5,917 nt of DNA from Gemmatimonadota bacterium (GTDB lineage: Bacteria; Gemmatimonadota; Gemmatimonadetes; Gemmatimonadales; GWC2-71-9). A model generated the notes under the pieces. It made no database searches and was not told the origin of the DNA. It saw only the letters and a list, made by a program, of their open reading frames with translations. The stretch is taken from NCBI GenBank assembly GCA_003222235.1, contig QHVD01000341.1, positions 1-5,917 of the forward strand. The letters are read 5' to 3'. This document shows, in pieces, positions 1 through 4,236 of the stretch. How positions within the stretch are numbered: the first letter of the stretch is position 1; every line of letters begins with the position of its first letter. The position numbers and the translations under genes are program-made.

Positions 1-139
1 GGCCCGGTACCTCGAGGGCGGTGAAGCGGTCGTCACCGTCCAGTCGCTCGAAGCCGAACACGGCCTGATAGAACGTCGCCGCGCGGCGGAGATCGGCGAC
101 GTAGAGCGACGTCTCGAGCACACCGGTGACCGCGGGCAC
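1..139 (-). CDS. VOC / glyoxalase-fold protein, N-terminal part (cut by window edge)
   Basis: Only the first 46 codons are inside the window. The translation contains GVLETSLYVADLRRAATFYQ followed by AVFGFERLD and DDRFTALEVPG. This is the usual first beta-alpha-beta unit of the vicinal oxygen chelate superfamily (glyoxalase I, bleomycin-resistance proteins, ring-cleavage dioxygenases): a strand 'ETSLYVADL', a helix 'RRAATFYQAVFG', then 'FE' leading to the next strand. I take the GTG at 139-137 as start because it gives the usual five or six residues before the first strand. It lies one base after the stop codon of the phzF-like gene, so translation is probably coupled. A later GTG at 123-121 is possible but would remove the residues that begin the first strand. 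The metal ligands that would define the substrate are outside the window, so no specific activity can be assigned. The fold assignment is fairly secure; the function is unknown. Confidence 0.8.
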   Translation of the reverse strand, partial: MPAVTGVLETSLYVADLRRAATFYQAVFGFERLDGDDRFTALEVPG

Positions 140-140
140 C

Positions 141-944
141 TCAGCCGTGGGTCGTCAGCTCGCCGCGCAGCACCGTCACCGCTGTTCCGCCGAGCTTCAC
201 GCGCTCGCCGCCGAGCGACACCCGCACCACGCCGCCGCGCGGGGATGCTTGATACGCGATCATCTCGGTCTTCTTCAGGCGCTCGCTCCAGAACGGCGCG
301 AGGGCGCAATGGGCCGACCCCGTGACCGGGTCCTCCGGCACGCCGGTCCGGGGCGCGAAGAATCGGGACACGAAATCGTAGCCCGGCGTGGCCGCCCGGC
401 TCGTGACGATGGTCCCTCGCGCTTCCACGCGCTCGAGCGCCGGGAAGTCGGGCTTGAGTGCGCGAATCGTGTCTTCCGAGTCCAATTCGATCAGATAGTC
501 GAACCTGCTGCGCCCGACCCAGCGGGGCGTCCCTTGCAAACCGAGGGCCTCGGCGAGCCCCGCCGGCGCCGGCGCGGGCGCCGCGCGCGTCGCGGGGAAG
601 TTCAGCTCGATCCAGCCGTCGCGCCGCCGGGCCGTGAGGAGGCCGCTCTTGGTCCGGAACCGTGCCTCCTCGCCGGCGGGCGTGTGGCCATCCTCCCACA
701 GCACGTGCGCGCTCGCGAGCGTCGCGTGGCCGCACAGGTCCACTTCCACAGCCGGCGTAAACCAGCGGAGGCGGAACCCGTCGTCCTCGGGATGCAGGAA
801 CGCGGTCTCGGACAGGTTCATCTCCTGCGCGACGCTCTGCATCCAGCGCTCGTCGCGCGGGGCGGGAAGCACGCACACGGCCGCCGGGTTACCGGCGAAG
901 GGAGTGCTCGTAAATGCATCCACCTGAACGATGCGAATACCCAT
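141..944 (-). CDS. PhzF family isomerase/epimerase
   Basis: This is a complete 267-residue member of the PhzF / diaminopimelate-epimerase-like fold family, at the normal length of 260 to 300. The N-terminus 'IVQVDAFTSTPFAGNPAAV' is the family signature. E46 in 'NLSETAFL' aligns with the catalytic Glu45 of Pseudomonas PhzF. 'CGHAT' (71-75) and 'EDPVTGSAHC' (204-213) are the paired active-site loops of the two domains, with D205 in the second. Family members catalyse proton-shift isomerisations in the cytoplasm. True PhzF acts on trans-2,3-dihydro-3-hydroxyanthranilate in phenazine biosynthesis. No other phz gene is visible, so a phenazine role is not supported and the substrate is unknown. The start is the ATG at 944-942, directly before the signature; I see no convincing Shine-Dalgarno sequence. 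The gene lies 20 bases after the DUF4173 gene and one base before the VOC gene, consistent with cotranscription. The family call is very secure, the specific reaction open. Confidence 0.93.
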   Translation of the reverse strand: MGIRIVQVDAFTSTPFAGNPAAVCVLPAPRDERWMQSVAQEMNLSETAFLHPEDDGFRLRWFTPAVEVDLCGHATLASAHVLWEDGHTPAGEEARFRTKSGLLTARRRDGWIELNFPATRAAPAPAPAGLAEALGLQGTPRWVGRSRFDYLIELDSEDTIRALKPDFPALERVEARGTIVTSRAATPGYDFVSRFFAPRTGVPEDPVTGSAHCALAPFWSERLKKTEMIAYQASPRGGVVRVSLGGERVKLGGTAVTVLRGELTTHG

Positions 945-964
945 GGTTCTAACTTAATCGGTGA

Positions 965-2479
965 TCATCGGTTGGCTTCCGTGCAGAGGAGCGCCCTCAG
1001 GCTCGCTGCGTGTTCGCGCACGGCCGCGCGCGCCCGCTCCCTGGCGAGGTTCCAATTGCGCCAGTCGTCGTGATCCCGCCCCCGTGCTGGCCCCCACCGC
1101 GAGAGGAGCCTCCTGGCCGCGCGGCATTGCTCGGTCTCATCGAGGCGTGGCAGAGCGGCGAGCAGCGTGGGCACCGCGTCGGCGCTCAGCGAGGCCGCGT
1201 ATGCCGCGTCGAACGGGCGATGCGCGGCCGGTCGCTCGAGGTTCGTGCGCACGATGAACGCGTCGGGATTGAGCAGGTGCAGCCCCGCGAGCACGGCGAA
1301 TCCCTGGACCAGGGCGCCGAACGCGAATCGCCGCGGTCGCCCGCGCAGCGCCGTCCAGCCGAACCACACGAACACGCCCGCCAGGTACACCATGAAGGCG
1401 CTGGAGTAGAGCCGGATCTCGGACAGTCCGAACTCGTCCACGTAGAGCTGCATGCGCCGGAGCGCGGACGCCATCACCACCGCGAGCAGGACCAGGAGCA
1501 ATCCCGCGAGGTATCGGAAGGCTCGCTGGGCCGCGTGCGGCTCGCGGCGCAACGCCCACTCGGCGGCGAGCAGGATGGGAAGGACCAGCGCACTCGCCGT
1601 GACGAGCTCGAAGAACCCCCGTCGCGCGTACTCGGCGTAGGTCAGCCCCGTGGCGCCTTGGACGAGCTCCGCCCCGCCGAAGAGATATCGTAGCTGGATG
1701 ACCACGAAAAAGAGGAACAAGAGATCGAGGAGGCCGAGCGCCGTGCCGACCGGGACGATGCCGAGCGTGAAGCGCGAGGCTTCCGAGGCGGCTGGTGGGG
1801 GCGCTGGGCGGAGCAGCGCGCCCCACAGGTACCCCGCGGCGAGCGCCGTCAGGAACGCCGTGAAAAAGGTGTGCGACGTCGCGGCCGCGAGGTCGATGTC
1901 GAGGAGGTTCACGGCCAGGTTGCGAAACACGGCGTCGGCGGAGGCAAAGAGCCCGCCGAACACGAGCAGGAGCGGGAGCGCGAGCAGCGCCCCGACAGCC
2001 GCCGCGCGCGCCTGCGGGAGCCGGCCCCCCCCCCTGCGCGGCAGCTCGGTCCACGCGACCTCGCGACCGACCAGCAGGAAGATCCCAACGCATGCGCTCA
2101 CGGCGGCGGCGAGCGCGGCTCTCACGTACTCCCATGCCTGCCGGCCGCGCAGGCCGACGCCCTGCAGGCTGAGAGCGGCCAGGGAGAAGACGATTGCCAG
2201 CCCGATCGCGTCGAACGCCCGGAGGAACGTCGAGTCCCGCGCCGCGAAGTTCGAGCCCAGGAGGAGGGCCGTCGCGGCGAGCCAGGGGGCGTCCCCGCTC
2301 ACGGCGGTGCCTCGCCGCCGAGCGGTCCAGGCCGCGGCCGCAACGAGCCCGACGGTGCAGAGGAGCGCGTTGAGCCCCCACGGCGTGGCGCGCAGCAGTA
2401 TATCCCCGGCGATCCCCAGCGCGACGGCGGTGCCCAGAACGGCGAGTGCGAGCCGCGTTCTTTCGCTCGGAGCGCTCAC
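965..2479 (-). CDS. DUF4173 (DUF4153-like) polytopic membrane protein
   Basis: This is a 504-residue integral membrane protein of unknown function. I see about a dozen hydrophobic segments, roughly at residues 10-29, 36-53, 66-80, 89-105, 118-138, 159-178, 203-223, 238-266, 289-309, 321-340, 360-378 and 386-402, then a soluble tail of about 100 residues. Family landmarks I recognise are 'LFASADAVF' (177-185), 'LTYAEYARRGFFELV' (279-293), 'LNPDAFIVRTNLER' (403-416) and 'DWRNWNLARERA' near the C-terminus. No enzymatic motif is evident. The start is the GTG at 2479-2477, which overlaps the TGA of the prenyltransferase gene in a GTGA arrangement typical of translational coupling; a GAGG lies about ten bases upstream. 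The frame stays open for 46 codons further upstream, but that part overlaps the prenyltransferase and is Arg-rich with no membrane character, so I exclude it. A run of ten G (2025-2034) lies in the loop after residue 147; the frame is intact across it. Confidence 0.85.
   Translation of the reverse strand: MSAPSERTRLALAVLGTAVALGIAGDILLRATPWGLNALLCTVGLVAAAAWTARRRGTAVSGDAPWLAATALLLGSNFAARDSTFLRAFDAIGLAIVFSLAALSLQGVGLRGRQAWEYVRAALAAAVSACVGIFLLVGREVAWTELPRRGGGRLPQARAAAVGALLALPLLLVFGGLFASADAVFRNLAVNLLDIDLAAATSHTFFTAFLTALAAGYLWGALLRPAPPPAASEASRFTLGIVPVGTALGLLDLLFLFFVVIQLRYLFGGAELVQGATGLTYAEYARRGFFELVTASALVLPILLAAEWALRREPHAAQRAFRYLAGLLLVLLAVVMASALRRMQLYVDEFGLSEIRLYSSAFMVYLAGVFVWFGWTALRGRPRRFAFGALVQGFAVLAGLHLLNPDAFIVRTNLERPAAHRPFDAAYAASLSADAVPTLLAALPRLDETEQCRAARRLLSRWGPARGRDHDDWRNWNLARERARAAVREHAASLRALLCTEANR
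2025..2034 (-). repeat. Ten-base poly-G tract inside the DUF4173 gene
   Basis: The plus strand shows ten consecutive C, so the coding strand reads ten G. It encodes part of 'PRRGGGRLP' (about residues 147-155), a loop between two hydrophobic segments. As given, the tract keeps the frame: membrane segments typical of the family lie on both sides. Gain or loss of one base would shift the frame and truncate the protein after about 150 residues. Tracts of this length are known slippage sites and also known sequencing-error sites. Confidence 0.9.
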
Positions 2480-3111
2480 CCTGCTGCGGCCTCGGGCAAG
2501 GCGCCGAAGCGGCGCTGTCGCGCGTGGAATTCGGCGATCGCCGCGGCGAGATCGGCCGCGGTGAAGTCGGGCCACATCACGTCGGTGAACACGAGCTCGG
2601 CGTACGCCGACTCCCACAGCAGGAAGTCCGAGAGCCGCCGCTCGCCGCCGGTGCGCACCAGCAGATCCACGTCGGGGAGGAGAACGCCTGCGGAGATGGC
2701 CCAGCGGGCCGAGTAGTCCACCGCGAGCCGCAGGCGCAGTTCCGCGCCGTCGCGCGTGGCGCGCTCGGCCGCCGCGATGCTCGCGACGAGGGGGGCGGGG
2801 AGCCGGTCGCGGCGGCCCACCACGTCGAGCCTCACGCCACGCTCGACCAGCTTGGGGGTCTCGGTCCGGAGATGGCGTGCGAACAGGCGCATCAGCGCCG
2901 CGACTTCGCCGGGCGGGCGCTTCCAGTTGTCTGCTGAGAAGGCGAAGAGCGTGAGGCCTCGGGCCCCGAGCCCGGGTGCGGCTTCGACGACGCGCCGCAC
3001 CGCCTGCGCCCCCGCGCGGTGGCCGGCGGCGCGGGGGAGACCCCGGCGCGTGGCCCAGCGCCCGTTCCCGTCCATGATGATGGCGACGTGGAGAGAAGTA
3101 CTTTGCATCAT
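2476..3111 (-). CDS. uppS: cis-prenyltransferase, undecaprenyl diphosphate synthase-like, shortened
   Basis: Enzymes of this family add isopentenyl diphosphate units to farnesyl diphosphate to make the C55 lipid carrier used for peptidoglycan and other surface polymers at the inner membrane face. Numbering from the ATG at 3111, the protein has 211 residues. 'IIMDGNGRWA' holds the catalytic Asp (D14) and R18. R27 and H31 follow in the next helix, and 'FSADNWKRP' supplies N62 and R65. 'VRTGGERRLSDF' gives R153, R159 and S161, and 'WESAYAELVF' gives E172. These match the substrate- and Mg-binding residues known from the E. coli enzyme. The protein is short (about 250 is usual). About 30 residues are missing between 'YSARW' (133-137) and 'PDVDLLVRTGGE', where others carry extra helix. 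The frame extends five codons to a TTG at 3126, but ATG at 3111 or 3108 is likelier. I see no Shine-Dalgarno sequence. It overlaps the DUF4173 gene by four bases. The family is secure; normal activity and C55 product are less so. Confidence 0.88.
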   Translation of the reverse strand: MMQSTSLHVAIIMDGNGRWATRRGLPRAAGHRAGAQAVRRVVEAAPGLGARGLTLFAFSADNWKRPPGEVAALMRLFARHLRTETPKLVERGVRLDVVGRRDRLPAPLVASIAAAERATRDGAELRLRLAVDYSARWAISAGVLLPDVDLLVRTGGERRLSDFLLWESAYAELVFTDVMWPDFTAADLAAAIAEFHARQRRFGALPEAAAG

Positions 3112-3120
3112 AAAGTTTGC
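3096..3120. promoter_or_regulatory. Candidate operator over the uppS start codon
   Basis: The plus strand reads AAGTACTTTG (3096-3105), then CATCA, then TAAAGTTTGC (3111-3120). ACTTT (3100-3104) and AAAGT (3112-3116) form an exact inverted pair. The left arm and five-base spacer match the dyad at 4123-4142 in front of the membrane protein-regulator operon. The ATGATG at the start of uppS lies in the centre of this dyad, so a bound protein could block initiation or, if transcription starts just upstream, act as a classical repressor. Assignment to the neighbouring winged-helix regulator is inference. Its right arm is degenerate and its first half is coding sequence, so chance similarity cannot be excluded. 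Confidence 0.45.
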
Positions 3121-3124
3121 ACGC

Positions 3125-3160
3125 AAAAAAAACCGCGCCCGTCAGCCCTGACGGGTGGCG
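3125..3160 (-). terminator. Intrinsic terminator after the winged-helix regulator
   Basis: On the minus strand the sequence reads CCCGTCA, loop GGGC, TGACGGG, then CGCGG and eight T (3132-3125). The seven-base-pair stem can be lengthened by an outer CGC/GCG pairing across a small internal loop, which puts the U tract one base after the stem. The regulator's TGA stop (3144-3142) lies in the 3' arm, so a ribosome finishing that gene would cover the hairpin. The T run ends 13 bases before the uppS ATG. It therefore either separates the two transcripts or works as an attenuator with partial read-through. Confidence 0.72.
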
Positions 3161-3510
3161 TGGATCAGCGCCTCCATGTGGTCCAGATAGCGCTCGAGCG
3201 CCTGGCGCCCCGCGGGGCTCAGGCGGTATTGGGTTTTCGGGATCCGCCCCTCGAACGACTTCGTGCAGGTGATGTACTGCGCCTTCTCGAGCTTGCGGGC
3301 GTGCACGCTCAGGTTCCCGTCCGAGGTTCTGAGTAGCGCCTTGAGCTCGTTGAACGTCAGCGCGTCGTTCACGGCGAGCGCGCTCACGATGCCGAGGCGC
3401 ACGCGCTCGTGAATCAGCCGGTCGAGGTCGGCGGCCCGTAAGCCGCCGCGCTCGCCCCGCAGCCGTTGGGCGACAACCTCTGACTTCCTCGCCGCGCCGG
3501 GTTTAGCCAC
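3142..3510 (-). CDS. Winged-helix transcriptional regulator (HTH_34-type, MarR/ArsR-like)
   Basis: This 122-residue cytoplasmic protein is essentially one winged-helix DNA-binding domain. After a basic N-terminal tail (1-25), 'LDRLIHERVRLGIVSALA' (29-46) forms the first helix and 'LTFNELKALL' (51-60) the second. 'TSDGNLSVHARKLEKAQYI' (62-80) is the recognition helix region, and the wing carries 'KSFEGRIPKTQYRLSPAGRQALERYL' across 84-109. This is the pattern of the HTH_34 family ('winged helix DNA-binding domain'). It has no cysteine cluster or effector domain, so the signal is not evident. The frame is open to a TTG at 3525, but I choose the GTG at 3510-3508: AGGAG lies five bases upstream, and the start overlaps the TAA of the membrane protein gene by eight bases. 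The pair is thus translationally coupled, and the membrane protein is the natural candidate for a partner or target. Likely operators are at 4123-4142 and 3096-3120 (inference). Confidence 0.9.
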   Translation of the reverse strand: MAKPGAARKSEVVAQRLRGERGGLRAADLDRLIHERVRLGIVSALAVNDALTFNELKALLRTSDGNLSVHARKLEKAQYITCTKSFEGRIPKTQYRLSPAGRQALERYLDHMEALIHATRQG

Positions 3511-4087
3511 CGTATCTCCTGGCAATGATGGCGCCGAACACGATGTGCAGTCCCCCGAATCCCGCCGCCATGCACCAGGTTCCCCAGGCTGCGGGAGTGA
3601 ACAGCGCCACGCTGCCGGCGAACATGAAGCAAAGCCCCATAACGGGGACGATCCGCACCGAGAAGGCGCCGCCGGTCACGAAGCCGGCGCCGTACAGGAG
3701 CAGCCAGGTGCCGGGCAACGCCCGCCACAGTCCGGCGCGATACAGGGCGATCGTCAGCAACCCGCCGACCACCATGGGTGGGAGGACGCTCAGGCCGAAG
3801 CGGCGGCCCGGGCCGGAGAGGATCGGGTCGTTGACGGCGTACGCCTTGCGGACCATCGTCGAGCCGCCGATCGCAAGGGCCACGACCGCTTCGCCGAGCC
3901 ACGTCGCGAGCCACAGCTCGACGCTCGTCTGCCGGGCGGCGACGAGGGCCGCGGCGAGCGCGGTGACGCCGACGGCGACCTGTCCCCATCCTGGGACCGC
4001 CGTGAACGACCCTGCGCGCTCCATGGTCTGGCGGATGAAGCGCAGATTATCTAGGGCCTGATCGCGCAGCGGATGAGGGGAGGCCAT
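3503..4087 (-). CDS. Conserved six-helix membrane protein paired with a winged-helix regulator
   Basis: This 194-residue protein starts with an amphipathic cytosolic stretch (1-30) containing 'LRFIRQTMERAGSFTAVPGWG' split across residues 15-35. About six hydrophobic segments follow, near 36-51, 58-75, 99-116, 124-143, 146-163 and 168-188, ending in 'FGAIIARRYGG'. I recognise the N-terminal motif and the 'GLHIVFG..IARRYGG' ending as a conserved hypothetical type that accompanies small winged-helix regulators in Acidobacteria- and Gemmatimonadetes-like genomes, from memory. No catalytic or transport motif is visible. The start is the ATG at 4087-4085. There is no Shine-Dalgarno sequence, and the promoter's expected transcription start lies only one to three bases upstream, which suggests leaderless translation. 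The gene overlaps the regulator by eight bases. A role as membrane-bound sensor, anti-regulator or simply the regulated target is possible; nothing in the sequence decides between them. Confidence 0.85.
   Translation of the reverse strand: MASPHPLRDQALDNLRFIRQTMERAGSFTAVPGWGQVAVGVTALAAALVAARQTSVELWLATWLGEAVVALAIGGSTMVRKAYAVNDPILSGPGRRFGLSVLPPMVVGGLLTIALYRAGLWRALPGTWLLLYGAGFVTGGAFSVRIVPVMGLCFMFAGSVALFTPAAWGTWCMAAGFGGLHIVFGAIIARRYGG
3511..3520 (-). promoter_or_regulatory. Ribosome binding site fixing the regulator start at GTG 3510
   Basis: The minus strand reads AGGAGATACG directly before GTG at 3510-3508. AGGAG with a five-base spacer is a near-ideal Shine-Dalgarno sequence, and it lies inside the last codons of the membrane protein gene. 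It decides between this GTG and the in-frame TTG five codons upstream, which has no such site. Confidence 0.8.
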
Positions 4088-4095
4088 AAGCGTGA

Positions 4096-4124
4096 ACTTT
4101 AAGCGGTTGGGGTTGCACTGTCAA
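4096..4124 (-). promoter_or_regulatory. Sigma70-type promoter of the membrane protein-regulator operon
   Basis: The minus strand has a perfect -35 box TTGACA (4124-4119), a 17-base spacer and TAAAGT as -10 (4101-4096, four of six matches). The predicted transcription start is around 4090-4088, next to the ATG at 4087. The first two bases of the -35 box are shared with the dyad at 4123-4142, so a bound regulator would sit on or right behind the polymerase -35 contact. The AT content of this stretch stands out against its GC-rich surroundings. Confidence 0.72.
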
Positions 4125-4142
4125 GTACTTTGTGATACAAAG
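4123..4142. promoter_or_regulatory. Candidate operator at the -35 box of the membrane protein-regulator promoter
   Basis: The plus strand reads AAGTACTTTG, then TGATA, then CAAAG. CTTTG (4128-4132) and CAAAG (4138-4142) are exact inverted arms around a five-base spacer. The full left arm of ten bases recurs exactly at 3096-3105 over the uppS start, with a related right arm at the same spacing. Overlap with the -35 box fits autorepression, though a site directly upstream of -35 could also serve activation. It also lies upstream of the divergent dppA-type gene and might affect that. Binding by the winged-helix regulator is inferred from proximity. Confidence 0.55.
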
Positions 4143-4145
4143 GTC

Positions 4146-4214
4146 ATGATCGTCGTGATCAGTCTCGACAACCGGCCCCGGGAGCGGGAGATTGTGGCCG
4201 TCGTCGTGGGGTAG
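4146..4214 (+). CDS. Possible 22-residue upstream ORF before the M55 peptidase gene
   Basis: ATG at 4146 opens a 22-codon frame, beginning MIVVISLDNRP and ending VAVVVG, closed by TAG at 4212-4214, 22 bases before the peptidase start. Its codon third positions are almost all G or C, as in the real genes around it. Against it: the only purine-rich stretch (AAAGG) is two bases from the ATG, which is too close for a normal ribosome site, and the ORF overlaps the candidate regulatory dyads. I recognise no family. It may be a leader peptide or not a gene. Confidence 0.2.
   Translation: MIVVISLDNRPREREIVAVVVG
4147..4161. repeat. Second small dyad in the divergent intergenic region
   Basis: TGATC (4147-4151), spacer GTCGT, GATCA (4157-4161) is an exact inverted repeat with the same five-base arms and five-base spacer as the core of the neighbouring dyad. 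The two centres are 19 bases apart. The arms have a different sequence from CTTTG/CAAAG, so a common binding protein is doubtful. It may be a separate site for the plus-strand genes or chance. Confidence 0.3.
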
Positions 4215-4236
4215 CGCCTCATTCCGAGAGTCATCC

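Noticed and set aside
141..944. Phenazine biosynthesis cluster
   Set aside because: Only a PhzF-family protein is present. No PhzA/B, D, E or G homologue is in the window, and most PhzF-family proteins are not phenazine enzymes.
126..1073. Long plus-strand open frame opposite the phzF-like gene
   Set aside because: It is an antisense shadow. The translation is Arg/Ala/Gly-rich with no family features, while the minus strand encodes a clear PhzF protein. Long antisense frames are expected at this GC content.
1137..2381. 414-codon minus-strand frame inside the DUF4173 gene
   Set aside because: It is an out-of-frame shadow, very Arg-rich and without membrane segments. The frame ending at 965 gives the family motifs throughout.
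2480..2617. N-terminal extension of the DUF4173 protein by 46 residues
   Set aside because: It overlaps the conserved C-terminal part of the prenyltransferase and reads as Arg-rich non-family sequence. The GTG at 2479 with GTGA overlap is the natural start.
1650..2716. Two long plus-strand frames opposite DUF4173 and uppS
   Set aside because: They are low-complexity Arg/Ala/Ser or Glu/Arg translations without recognisable domains, antisense to well-supported genes.
3112..3126. TTG start for uppS at 3126
   Set aside because: It lies partly in the terminator T tract without a ribosome site. Two ATG codons follow within 20 bases, and the family needs only a few residues before the IIMDGNGRW motif.
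3414..3989. 191-codon minus-strand frame overlapping the membrane protein gene
   Set aside because: It is an Arg-rich out-of-frame shadow. The frame ending at 3503 has regular hydrophobic segments and a recognised N-terminal motif.
4113..4140. Plus-strand promoter for dppA (TTGCAC with GATACA or ATACAA)
   Set aside because: Both boxes match the consensus poorly and the spacing is off. A plus-strand promoter must exist, but I cannot place it with support.
4192..4236. TTG start for the M55 peptidase at 4192
   Set aside because: The 15 extra residues do not resemble the family. GTG 4237 places the first metal ligands at D8 and E10, as in DppA.
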